Source of the DNA: Methylacidimicrobium sp. B4
Lineage (GTDB): Bacteria > Verrucomicrobiota > Verrucomicrobiia > Methylacidiphilales > Methylacidiphilaceae
DNA: 64,000 nt
Assembly: GCF_017310545.1 (NCBI RefSeq)
Contig: NZ_CP066203.1
Span: 2,170,001-2,234,000 of the forward strand
Direction of reading: 5' to 3'
Positions 50,686 to 58,647 of this stretch are shown one piece after another; positions within the stretch are counted from its first letter, which is position 1, and every line of letters starts with the position of its first letter. The position numbers and the translations under genes were made by a program. The notes beneath the pieces were generated by a model. That model was not told the DNA's origin. It saw nothing but the letters and a program-made list of their open reading frames with translations, and made no database searches.

Positions 50686-50803
50686 GCTTCTTTCGAGCAA
50701 GCAGCTTGCGTGCCATTCCCGCAAGCGGGGAAGGACCGGCTTCGTCGACCTTGCGGAGCCGCCGGTTTTCGGGCAAGCTTGAGGGTATCCAAGTCGATTT
50801 CCT

Positions 50804-51034
50804 ATGATTACCTATCTGTACGAGACGGTTCCCACCCGCAATGGGGAAGAGCCCAAGGTCTACGAAATCCGGCAGCCCATGGGGGCGCCGGCACTGACGC
50901 ATCATCCGGAAAGTGGAGAGCCGCTACGCCGCATCATCTCGGGTGGAGTCGGAGTTCAGACGTCTCGGAAGGGGGCCTCCTCTCCGCCCCCCAGCTCCTG
51001 CGGTTGCGGGCATGGCGGCTGCGGTTGCCATTGA
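50804..51034 (+). CDS. FmdB-like small protein, zinc-ribbon cysteines partly lost
   Basis: A 76-residue protein resembling FmdB-family putative regulators: ITYLYETVPTRNGEEPKVYEIRQPMGAPALTHHPESGEPLRRIISGGVGV follows their 'Y.Y.C..C...FE..Q.m...l..CP.CG....Rvisgg.g' outline. The paired Cys residues of the zinc ribbon are replaced (TVPTRNG, HHPESGE). Instead, five Cys/His-rich residues occur at the C-terminus (SCGCGHGGCGCH). It may bind metal there. ATG at 50804. Confidence 0.7.
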   Translation: MITYLYETVPTRNGEEPKVYEIRQPMGAPALTHHPESGEPLRRIISGGVGVQTSRKGASSPPPSSCGCGHGGCGCH

Positions 51035-51045
51035 GCGCAACGCGC

Positions 51046-51507
51046 TCAGGAAGCCGATCCGTCCGCAAACTCAAGGGAAGCCGAAAGGCTGACGCTGCTG
51101 GAAAGCGATGCCGTGATCAGGCAATGCTCCTCTGCCTTATGGAGGAGATGCTCGGCCTTTTTTGCGTCGGCCCCCTTGGGCAGCTGGAGGGTAGGACGCA
51201 AGAAGAAGCGCGTGAAGCGACGTTTCCCGTCTGCGAGCTCGAGGATGCCTTCGGTGGGGCAGGCGATCTCAATCCAAGGCAGGCGGGAGAGCTCGGCAAT
51301 GGTATCGAAGGTGAGGATGAAGCAGCTCGCCACCGCGGCCACCAGGAGAGCCTCGGGGGACCAGACATTTCCCGGGCCACCGAATTGAGGCGGAGCCGTT
51401 GCTTCCAGGGTTGGGAGGTTCGCGGCCTCGATCGAGAGAAGACCGGTCGGCCCTCCGCGGGCGACCACGTCGTACCGGTGCGGAAGAGGGTGCATGGCAC
51501 CGACCAC
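51046..51507 (-). CDS. OsmC/Ohr family protein
   Basis: A 153-residue OsmC-fold protein, which reduces organic hydroperoxides with two cysteines. Both are visible: LLVAAVASCFILTF and EEHCLITASLSSS. The pattern GGPGNVWSPEALLVAAVASC is typical of the family. A second in-frame ATG 12 nt in (51495) is a possible start. It converges on the FmdB-like gene and is in the same orientation as murB downstream of it in the window. Confidence 0.88.
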   Translation of the reverse strand: MVGAMHPLPHRYDVVARGGPTGLLSIEAANLPTLEATAPPQFGGPGNVWSPEALLVAAVASCFILTFDTIAELSRLPWIEIACPTEGILELADGKRRFTRFFLRPTLQLPKGADAKKAEHLLHKAEEHCLITASLSSSVSLSASLEFADGSAS

Positions 51508-51576
51508 TACCCTTTTCGGTATGTTATGACAAGAGAGATCACCATCTCCGGATCTCCGGCTTGAAAGATGAAGCGG

Positions 51577-52632
51577 TCATGGAGTGTCGAATCCGACGAA
51601 CACCGGTTCCGGCTGGAGTCGGATCGCAAAGGTCGCCTCGACGGTGCGCTTGATCTCTTCCATGAAGGCGACGATTTCCCCGGCGGTCGCCCCACCGCGA
51701 TTGACGATCGCAAGCGCATGCCGCCGGGAGATTCCCACAGAACCTCGATGCAGCCCCTTCGGAAACCCGGAATTTTCGAGAAGCCAGGCGGCCGGGACCT
51801 TCCGCTGCCCATCATCCGCCGGGTAGGATGGAGGAACGAGTCCCAGCTTTTCCGCGCGCCTCTGCAGCTCGACCCATGCCGCGGGCTCGAGAACGGGATT
51901 CTTGAAGAAGGAGCCGGCGCTTCGCGAGTCTTCCTCGTCCGCCAGGACGACCATCGCCTTCGCTCGGCGAATCCGGAGAACCTCCTCCCGAATCTCGGGC
52001 AGGGATGGCGGACCTCCTCTTCGGGAAAAGAAGGAGCGCAGGTCGGGATAGCCAAGCTCCGGATTTTCCTCTTTGGAAAGCGAGTAGCAGACGGCCAGGA
52101 GAAGATAGCGTCCGTTCTTCTCCGTATTGAAGATGCTCCTTCGATAGCCGAACGAGCAGGCTGCGGCGGGAATCTCGACGATGCAGCCATCCCGCCGATC
52201 GATCGCGCGGACCGCCCGGATCGAGGTCGCGACCTCGGCTCCATAAGCCCCTACGTTCTGGATCGGTGTGCCGCCGACCGTTCCTGGGATTCCGCTCAGG
52301 AGGACCAAGCCAGCGAAGCCCTCGGCAACGGTCCGCGCGACGAAGGGATCCCAGGGTTCTCCGGCCCCGACCCAAAAAAGGCGATCTCCCTTCTCCCACT
52401 CCTCTTCGAGGCCGCGGATCGACATCTTGAGGACGAGGCCCGCGAAGCCCCGATCTCCGATCACGACGTTGCTGCCTCCTCCCAGGATGAAAAGAGGGAG
52501 GTTTCGTTCGGAGGCCAGGGAGAGCGCTTCGCGCGCCTCCGGCTCTGACCGCACCTCAACAAGGTATCGGGCATTTCCCCCGACTCCGAGCGTGGTCAGC
52601 GGAGCCAGGGGGACGTTTTCCTGAATCTGCAT
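51577..52632 (-). CDS. murB: UDP-N-acetylenolpyruvoylglucosamine reductase
   Basis: A 351-residue FAD enzyme of peptidoglycan precursor synthesis, reducing UDP-GlcNAc-enolpyruvate to UDP-MurNAc. Motifs: PLTTLGVGGNARYLVEV, LFILGGGSNVVIGD (FAD), GLVLLSGIPGTVGGTPIQNVGAYGAEV and SAGSFFKNPVL (catalytic Ser region), then GLHRGSVGISRRHALAIVNRGGATA. The longer C-terminal half and the Tyr-containing FGYRRSIF suggest a type I enzyme. Upstream lies a 212-nt divergent region to the Mla operon. Confidence 0.96.
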   Translation of the reverse strand: MQIQENVPLAPLTTLGVGGNARYLVEVRSEPEAREALSLASERNLPLFILGGGSNVVIGDRGFAGLVLKMSIRGLEEEWEKGDRLFWVGAGEPWDPFVARTVAEGFAGLVLLSGIPGTVGGTPIQNVGAYGAEVATSIRAVRAIDRRDGCIVEIPAAACSFGYRRSIFNTEKNGRYLLLAVCYSLSKEENPELGYPDLRSFFSRRGGPPSLPEIREEVLRIRRAKAMVVLADEEDSRSAGSFFKNPVLEPAAWVELQRRAEKLGLVPPSYPADDGQRKVPAAWLLENSGFPKGLHRGSVGISRRHALAIVNRGGATAGEIVAFMEEIKRTVEATFAIRLQPEPVFVGFDTP

Positions 52633-52844
52633 GGGAGGAGCATTCTATCCAATCCGACGGGGAAAGGGAGTCGCATGACGGGAGCCGGATTGCGAGGAAT
52701 GGATCGGTCGGCGAGGAAAGGCGCCGGGGGGCGTTCCGCTGCGCGGAAAAGGTTTGCTTGTTGCCGGAGCCATTGGTTTTGATGTGGGCGGTCGACCCTG
52801 GGGTCTGCGGGGATCTTCCCTGTGCTTCCCGAGATCAGATCCGC

Positions 52845-53627
52845 ATGAATCTTCTTCGGCATTTCGCAAAAGGGTGGGTGGGGATGTTCGAAACCGCCGG
52901 TGCCATCTACTATTTGTTCGCGGACGTCGTCTATAGTATTTTCCGCTATCGCCTCCGTTGGGAGCTCTTTTTGGAGCAGATCGTTCGCATCGGAATCCGT
53001 TCCCAAGGGATCGTCCTGATCACCGGGGCCTTTACCGGTGCGGTCTTCGCCGCGCAGACTCAATTCCGCTTCGGCAAGTTCGGACTCTCCTCGGCCACGG
53101 GGCCGGTCGTTTCGATTGCCATGCTGCGGGAGCTCGGACCGGTGCTCTGCGCGCTCATGCTTTCGGGACGGGTCGGGTCCGCAATGGCCGCGGAGCTCTC
53201 GACGATGCGGGTCACCGAGCAGATCGACGCGCTCCGGGCGCTTGCGGTCTACCCGACCCAATATCTGGTCGTGCCCCGGTTCCTTGGAATGCTGGTTTCG
53301 ATGCCCTTTCTGGTCGCATTGACGAGCGGAACCGGCATTCTCCTGGGCTATGGCGTCTCGGTCTTCCTGCTGGGCGTCGATCCGACGTTCTACTGGGAAA
53401 ACACGATCAAGTTTACGGGGGCAAAGGATATCTGGATGGGAGAGATCAAAGCTCTCTTTTTTGCCATCATCATCGTCTTGATCAGCTGCCATCGCGGCCT
53501 TCGTTGCCAGATGAACGCCGAAGGGGTGGGCATCGCCGCGACGGAAGCCATGGTCTTCTCGGCGATCACTGTATTGATTTCGAACTTCTTTTTTAGTTTT
53601 CTCATGAACCTCATCTTGTCTTCGTAA
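52845..53627 (+). CDS. mlaE: MlaE-type ABC permease
   Basis: A 260-residue integral membrane protein of the MlaE/YrbE/TTG2 family with five to six helices. The core VLITGAFTGAVFAAQTQFRFGKFG, ELGPVLCALMLSGRVGSAMAAELSTMRVTEQIDALRAL and ATEAMVFSAITVLISNFFFSF is diagnostic. It forms the transmembrane part of a phospholipid/MCE transporter that maintains outer-membrane lipid asymmetry. ATG at 52845 was chosen; an in-frame ATG at 52884 (MFETAG) is a possible alternative. The stop codon overlaps mlaF by 1 nt. Confidence 0.93.
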   Translation: MNLLRHFAKGWVGMFETAGAIYYLFADVVYSIFRYRLRWELFLEQIVRIGIRSQGIVLITGAFTGAVFAAQTQFRFGKFGLSSATGPVVSIAMLRELGPVLCALMLSGRVGSAMAAELSTMRVTEQIDALRALAVYPTQYLVVPRFLGMLVSMPFLVALTSGTGILLGYGVSVFLLGVDPTFYWENTIKFTGAKDIWMGEIKALFFAIIIVLISCHRGLRCQMNAEGVGIAATEAMVFSAITVLISNFFFSFLMNLILSS

Positions 53628-54376
53628 TGGTGCTCCGCCTCGTTGAACTGACCAAAGCGCTCGGGAACCAGCGGGTATTGGAAGGAGTATCGCTGGAAGT
53701 CGAGCCGCACGAGCGCCTCTGCATTGTGGGGCGGAGCGGAGCGGGGAAGAGCGTCCTCTTGCGATTGATCCTGGGCCTGATCAAGCCCGATTCCGGGGAA
53801 ATCTGGTATGGAGAGACCAACTTGGTCCCGCTCTCGGAGCGCGATCTGGCGCCGCTGCGGAGCGAGATGGGAATGGTCTTTCAGAACGGAGCGCTTTTTG
53901 ATTTCATGACCGTCGAGGAGAACGTGGCCTTCGTCTTGCGGGAGAGGAGGCTTCCAGAAAATGAAATCCGCCAGCGGGTCTCGCGCATTCTTGAGCGACT
54001 CTTCCTCCAGGGGCACGAAAAGAAGATGCCGGCGGAGCTTAGCGGCGGGATGCGGAAACGGGTAGCGCTGGCGCGAGCGATCATCTGCCGGCCGAAGCTC
54101 GTTCTTTACGATGAGCCCACCGCCGGGCTCGATCCGATCGGCTCCACGGAGATCACGGACTTGATCCGGTGCCTGAACGAGGAATTTGGCGCGACGACGG
54201 TCGTCGTCACGCACGACATGCGGAGTGTCGAGCAGATCGCGCATCAGGTCGCCTTTCTCCATGCGGGGCGGATCTACAAGATATGCTCCCCGGAAGAGTT
54301 CCTCTCCTCGAAGGAGCCGGTGGTAAGGGCGTTTGTCCATGGGCTGGTCGAGGAGCCCGCCGTCGGGACTTGTTAA
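53627..54376 (+). CDS. mlaF: MlaF-type ABC ATPase
   Basis: A 249-residue ATPase. Walker A is GRSGAGKSVLL, the signature is LSGGMRKRVALARA and Walker B is LVLYDEPTAGLDPIGS, followed by VVVTHDMRSVEQIAHQVAFLHAGRI. It drives lipid transport with MlaE. It begins at the last base of mlaE and is followed 3 nt later by mlaD, a standard Mla operon order. No MlaB STAS or MlaC-like gene is seen. Confidence 0.95.
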   Translation: MVLRLVELTKALGNQRVLEGVSLEVEPHERLCIVGRSGAGKSVLLRLILGLIKPDSGEIWYGETNLVPLSERDLAPLRSEMGMVFQNGALFDFMTVEENVAFVLRERRLPENEIRQRVSRILERLFLQGHEKKMPAELSGGMRKRVALARAIICRPKLVLYDEPTAGLDPIGSTEITDLIRCLNEEFGATTVVVTHDMRSVEQIAHQVAFLHAGRIYKICSPEEFLSSKEPVVRAFVHGLVEEPAVGTC

Positions 54377-54379
54377 ACT

Positions 54380-55198
54380 ATGGCGACCAAACATGCGGAG
54401 TTCCAGGTCGGCGTCTTTCTTCTCACGGGGCTGGCCGTGATCGGCGTCCTCGTCGTCCTGCTCGGACGGTATGGGGAAAAATTTCGGTCGGCCTATGAGA
54501 TCACCGTCGAATTTCCCAACGCCTACGGGCTCGTGAAGGGGGCACCGGTTCAATTTGCGGGAGCGCCTGTCGGCCGGGTGGCCAATAGCCCCTATCCGAT
54601 TCGCGAGGGGAAAGCGGTCGAGGTGCCTCTCAAGATGTACGCAGACACCAAGATCCGAAAGGATGCCCTCTTTCAGATCGTCGATGTCGGCATGCTCGGC
54701 GACAAGACGATCGAGATTACGCCCCGGGGAACCTCGGCGCCCTTCCTCAAAGGGGGCGATCATGTTCGCGGGAGTCGTCAGACGACGATTGTCGATCTGG
54801 CCGGTGAGTTTCGGCCGGTGGCCGAATCGGCGGGCAAGGTGGCGGACGAGATCGGAATCCTGATCGGACGGGTCAACGAGGAGGTTCTCACGGCGGATGT
54901 GGCGGCGGAGATCCGCGCGACGATCAAGGATCTCCATAGCGTCATCCTGCGAACCGACCACATTCTGGAAGAGGCGCAATATGGCCGAGGCCCGATCTCC
55001 CGCCTGTTGAACGATCCTGCGCTCGCGACCGATCTGCGGGACTTCATCTACAACCTTCGGAGAAAGGGGGTTCTCTTCTATTCGGATGTGGCGGCCCATC
55101 AGGAACAGGAGGGCAAGCCGTTGCCAGCCCCGGTCGCGCGGCCGGTCAGTGCCGAGAGGGTAGTTCCGCGAGCGCCCGCTCCGCAGAAGCATCCCTGA
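54380..55198 (+). CDS. mlaD: MlaD-type MCE-domain protein
   Basis: A 272-residue protein with one N-terminal membrane helix (VGVFLLTGLAVIGVLVVLLGRYG) and an MCE domain (YEITVEFPNAYGLVKGAPVQFAGAPVGRV ... RKDALFQIVDVGMLGDKTIEITPRG). A long helical/C-terminal tail ends in proline-rich sequence. It forms the periplasmic lipid-binding ring of the transporter. It ends 2 nt before ispD. Confidence 0.93.
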   Translation: MATKHAEFQVGVFLLTGLAVIGVLVVLLGRYGEKFRSAYEITVEFPNAYGLVKGAPVQFAGAPVGRVANSPYPIREGKAVEVPLKMYADTKIRKDALFQIVDVGMLGDKTIEITPRGTSAPFLKGGDHVRGSRQTTIVDLAGEFRPVAESAGKVADEIGILIGRVNEEVLTADVAAEIRATIKDLHSVILRTDHILEEAQYGRGPISRLLNDPALATDLRDFIYNLRRKGVLFYSDVAAHQEQEGKPLPAPVARPVSAERVVPRAPAPQKHP

Positions 55199-55200
55199 GC

Positions 55201-55920
55201 ATGCGCGAGCGAGAGTCAAGCGGGGGGGAGGTGCGAATCGTCGGAGCGATACTCGTCGCGGCAGGGCAGAGCCGGAGGATGGGCTTTGACAAGATTTTCC
55301 GTCCCTTGACCACGCGAAGCGCGCTCGAGCTCTGCCTGGAAAGGGTCTCGGCATTCCCACGCATCCGAGAGATCGTGGTCGTCGTCGCTCGCGAGCGCCT
55401 CGAAGACGCTTCTCGACTCCTCTCTGGATGCGCGCTTCCCGTGCCTGTCCGGATTGTGGAAGGGGGGGCGGAGCGGCAGGACTCGGTCGCGGCGGGCCTC
55501 GAGGTGCTCGCTCCGAGATCAGAATTTGCGCTCGTTCATGATGCGGCACGTCCCTTTGCGACCGGAGAGTTGATGGAAGCGATCTTTCAGGTGGCTCAGC
55601 GGGAAGGTGCGGCGGCCTGCGGAAATCCGAGCTCGGACACCGTGAAGGAGGCGGACGAGCAAGGGAAGGTGGTGGCGACGCTCGACCGGCGGAGGGTCTG
55701 GAATGTGCAGACGCCCCAGATTTTTCGGCGAGAGCTGCTGCGGGAGGCCTATCGAAAGTTGCGGGAAGGCGGAAAGATCGCCACCGATGATGCCGCCGCG
55801 GTAGAAGCGATCGGCCATCCGGTCCGCCTGGTTGCCTACAGCGGTTTCAACGGGAAGATGACTCGGCCGGACGACTGGGAGCTGGCACGCCAGCTCTTGC
55901 TCGGGAAGCGGGACTTGTAA
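55201..55920 (+). CDS. ispD: 2-C-methyl-D-erythritol 4-phosphate cytidylyltransferase
   Basis: A 239-residue nucleotidyltransferase of the MEP isoprenoid pathway. GAILVAAGQSRRMGFDKIFRPL is the CTP-binding loop (conserved Arg/Lys), and EFALVHDAARPFAT plus VWNVQTPQIFRRELLREAY are family motifs. It follows mlaD directly, so it shares its transcript; this gene order is also lineage information. The N-terminal 12 residues are charged and may be dispensable. Confidence 0.94.
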   Translation: MRERESSGGEVRIVGAILVAAGQSRRMGFDKIFRPLTTRSALELCLERVSAFPRIREIVVVVARERLEDASRLLSGCALPVPVRIVEGGAERQDSVAAGLEVLAPRSEFALVHDAARPFATGELMEAIFQVAQREGAAACGNPSSDTVKEADEQGKVVATLDRRRVWNVQTPQIFRRELLREAYRKLREGGKIATDDAAAVEAIGHPVRLVAYSGFNGKMTRPDDWELARQLLLGKRDL

Positions 55921-55964
55921 GGGGAGAACCGAACGCGGCCGGAGCGAGCGGTCGGGACGAAGGC

Positions 55965-56132
55965 CTACTTGATCTCCCGATGGAGAGTGTACCGGCGCAG
56001 GAACGGGTTGAACTTCCGAAGCTCCACGCGGCTCGGTTGGAGCTTCTTGTTCCTGGTTCCGAAGTAGCGCGACGCAGGCTTCTTTTCCGCTTTGGCTTCC
56101 GTGCACTCCAAAATGACTTGTTCCCTGGGCAT
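55965..56132 (-). CDS. rpmG: 50S ribosomal protein L33
   Basis: A 55-residue protein read on the minus strand: it begins [18 protein letters not shown], contains [23 protein letters not shown] and ends [11 protein letters not shown]. That is L33 without the zinc-binding Cys pairs: only Cys10 remains where zinc-type L33 has CxxC, and FNPF replaces the second Cys site. It lies alone between convergent ispD and the divergent CHAD gene. Confidence 0.95.
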   Translation of the reverse strand: MPREQVILECTEAKAEKKPASRYFGTRNKKLQPSRVELRKFNPFLRRYTLHREIK

Positions 56133-56169
56133 TGTCGGAAAAGATTAGGGGCGGAGTGGATGCCTGTCA

Positions 56170-57045
56170 ATGCGGTTCCACGGCGCCATGAGAAAGCCGA
56201 CCGGCAGACCGAGGAGAGGGAGGGGGGCGGAGAAGGAGGCCTCCGGGCGAAGGTGGGAAGCGGCGGTGCGGAGCCGGACCCGCGTCGCGGACAGCGCCTC
56301 CTTGGTCGAGGAGGTTCACCAGATTCGCGTGCTCGCCAAGAAGCTTCGCGCCTATCTCCGGCTCCTTCGAGGAACCTTGCCGGAAAAGCTTCTCGAACGC
56401 GAGGAGAGGCGCATCCAGCGGATCGCGGCCGGCCTCAGCCCGGCTCGGGATGCGGCGATCTGTCGCCAGATCCTGCGCTGGCTGGTGGCAAAGGAGGGGA
56501 AGGAGATTCGTCGGGAACGGCTACGGGCCGCGCTGGCGCATTTTCCCGAGGCCGTCGGTGGGAATGTGGACCCGAGGGCGATCGCGCGGGCAAGAGCGGG
56601 GATCGAGGCCAGGCGGCGGCGGCTTCTGAAGCTGATCGACGAGCATCCGCCGCAAGAGCAGAAGCTCGAAAAGCTCCTGCGCAGCGAGTACGGGAAGAGT
56701 CGGCAACGGATGCGGGAAGCGCTCCGGGAAGGCAGCCCGGATGCCTTTCATCAATGGAGGAAGCGTGTGAAGCGGCTCGGCTACCAGACCGAAATTTTTT
56801 GCACCTCCTCCCGGCGAAGCCTCGCCCGCCTGGAAGCGAAGTTGGTCCGGCTCGGCAAGCTCCTGGGGAAGCTCCAGGATCTGCGCGTTTTAAAAAATCG
56901 GATCGAAGCGCATGCCGCGTCCGCAGAGCAAAAGCTCCTTCCGCTCCTCGAGGACTGGATGGCCCACTACCGGAAAGAGGTCGAGCGGGAAGGAGAGGAC
57001 TGCTTTCGCCTGGGAAAGGGGAAGTTTCGCACGCTCCTGGAATAG
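56170..57045 (+). CDS. CHAD-domain protein
   Basis: A 291-residue helical protein with a CHAD domain: VEEVHQIRVLAKKLRAYLRLLRG near the start and PDAFHQWRKRVKRLGYQTEIF in the second half are the two conserved His-containing helical repeats. CHAD domains bind polyphosphate, and in some bacteria are found with polyphosphate granules. This fits the PPK2-type gene 3.5 kb away. A basic N-terminus precedes the domain. Start at 56170 or 56188. Confidence 0.88.
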   Translation: MRFHGAMRKPTGRPRRGRGAEKEASGRRWEAAVRSRTRVADSASLVEEVHQIRVLAKKLRAYLRLLRGTLPEKLLEREERRIQRIAAGLSPARDAAICRQILRWLVAKEGKEIRRERLRAALAHFPEAVGGNVDPRAIARARAGIEARRRRLLKLIDEHPPQEQKLEKLLRSEYGKSRQRMREALREGSPDAFHQWRKRVKRLGYQTEIFCTSSRRSLARLEAKLVRLGKLLGKLQDLRVLKNRIEAHAASAEQKLLPLLEDWMAHYRKEVEREGEDCFRLGKGKFRTLLE

Positions 57046-57084
57046 GCGCCGGACCGCAGCAGCCGCGGTCCCTCCCCTGATCTC

Positions 57085-58437
57085 CTATTCGTCGCCCGCC
57101 GATACCGGTGTTGCGCGCGGATAGTGCGGCCCGCGCTCGGCCGGTGGGAGGTCCGGATAGAGGAGATCGGGCTGGCGCGCCAGGGCAAAGGCCCGCTCGG
57201 AACCACGCCACTGCGCGGCGATTTGCCTCACGCTCTGATGCCGATTCAGCTCCGTCAGGATCGAGGAGCTTCCATAGAGCTTGCAGAGCATCTCCTTGCC
57301 ATTTGCCGACGCTTTGCGCAAGAGCGGCGGATGGGAGGCTTGGTTCAGCCGGGAGGCCAGATAGATCGCCAGAGCGGTGAGATTGGCGCTCGTCCGCGGG
57401 TTGATCTCCAAGCGCACCACCCCACCGTGTCCACCCTCGGGGACGGCCTGAACGCCGGCGAAGCCGAGCCGATCGATCTCCTGAGCCAGCGCAAAGGCGT
57501 CCAAGCCGCGGCCGGACACATATTGGAAGGGGTAGGGGGACCAGCCGATTCCCGCGTCGGCACCGAGATCTCCCAGGAAACCGGTCACCACGTAGTAGAG
57601 CGGGGAGGTCGCCCAAGGGATGTTGGGCGAAGTGCGAATCCAAGGCAGATCGGTATCTTCCCAAACCATGTCCCGCCGCCAGCCTTCCATCGCGACGACC
57701 TGAAGGGCGCAGGGATGGCGGACCCAGCCTCTCCGGTTGGCCATCCGAGCGATCTCGCCCGCGGTCATTCCATGGACATAGGGGACCGGGATGCGTCCGA
57801 CGAAGGACTGCCAGGCCGGTTGGACGAGCGGCCCTTCGATCCTGCGGCCTCCCAGCGGATTGGGCCGATCGAGGACGAAGAAGGGGATGCCGAGCTCGCC
57901 CGCCGCGTCCATGGCCTCCACCATCGTGCTGATGTAGGTATAGCTGCGGCAGCCAATATCCTGGAGCTCGAAGACGAGCGCGTCGAGCCCCGCGAGCATG
58001 GATCGAGTCGGGTGGCGTGTCTCCCCATAGAGGGGATGGACGGGAAGGCCGGTCAGCCGGTCATGAAGGAAGGAGACGTGCTTTCCCGCGCCGATCTCTC
58101 CGGAAATGCCATGCTCCGGAGCAAAGAGGGCGACGAGCCGGACGCCGGAGGCGTGCTTGAGAACGAGCCGGGTCGGTCTCCCGGCCGAGTCGACGCTCGC
58201 CTGATTGGTGATGAGGCCGACGCGTTTCCCTTTCAAGGCGGCGAACTGCGTGCGTTCGAGCACGTCGATCCCGAGCAGGACCGATCGGGCCTGCGCCCGC
58301 GCGAGCCAGGAGCCGATGAGGAAGAGGACCAGGAGGAGCCCCGCAGGCTTGACAGAGGAGGAGAGGGCGCGATAGGCTCGCCGCGCTTCTGCTTGCGGGA
58401 AGCGCGCACGATGATTGCTCCCGGGAAGCCGTCTCAT
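57085..58437 (-). CDS. Exo-beta-N-acetylmuramidase NamZ-like (DUF1343)
   Basis: A 450-residue exported protein; a hydrophobic segment (GLLLVLFLIGSWLARAQA) follows a basic N-region of about 30 residues. The DUF1343 core is unmistakable: KGKRVGLITNQASVDSAGRPT, LVALFAPEHGISGEIGAG, LVFELQDIGCRSYTYISTMVEAM, FFVLDRPNPLGG and LPWIRTSPNIPWATSPLYYVVTGFLGDLG. This family (NamZ) releases MurNAc from peptidoglycan ends. ATG at 58437 is chosen; ATG at 58446 also fits. The long open frame upstream of these is not coding for it. Confidence 0.88.
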   Translation of the reverse strand: MRRLPGSNHRARFPQAEARRAYRALSSSVKPAGLLLVLFLIGSWLARAQARSVLLGIDVLERTQFAALKGKRVGLITNQASVDSAGRPTRLVLKHASGVRLVALFAPEHGISGEIGAGKHVSFLHDRLTGLPVHPLYGETRHPTRSMLAGLDALVFELQDIGCRSYTYISTMVEAMDAAGELGIPFFVLDRPNPLGGRRIEGPLVQPAWQSFVGRIPVPYVHGMTAGEIARMANRRGWVRHPCALQVVAMEGWRRDMVWEDTDLPWIRTSPNIPWATSPLYYVVTGFLGDLGADAGIGWSPYPFQYVSGRGLDAFALAQEIDRLGFAGVQAVPEGGHGGVVRLEINPRTSANLTALAIYLASRLNQASHPPLLRKASANGKEMLCKLYGSSSILTELNRHQSVRQIAAQWRGSERAFALARQPDLLYPDLPPAERGPHYPRATPVSAGDE

Positions 58438-58647
58438 CGAGGACATCTTCTGTTCGTTCGGCCGCCTCCGCAAAGGACGATCGGGGAGCAAAACGCGCCG
58501 CCTTCTCGCCGGGGTGTCGGCGAATGGAGCCATCCTACCTCGTAAGGTCCCAGTGAGCCAGCGCAACTTTGGTCTTTCCCAGAACGACCGGACCGAACCC
58601 CGCTCTCCGTCGAAATCCGATCCCTTGGCGGCCGCGGATTCCGTCCG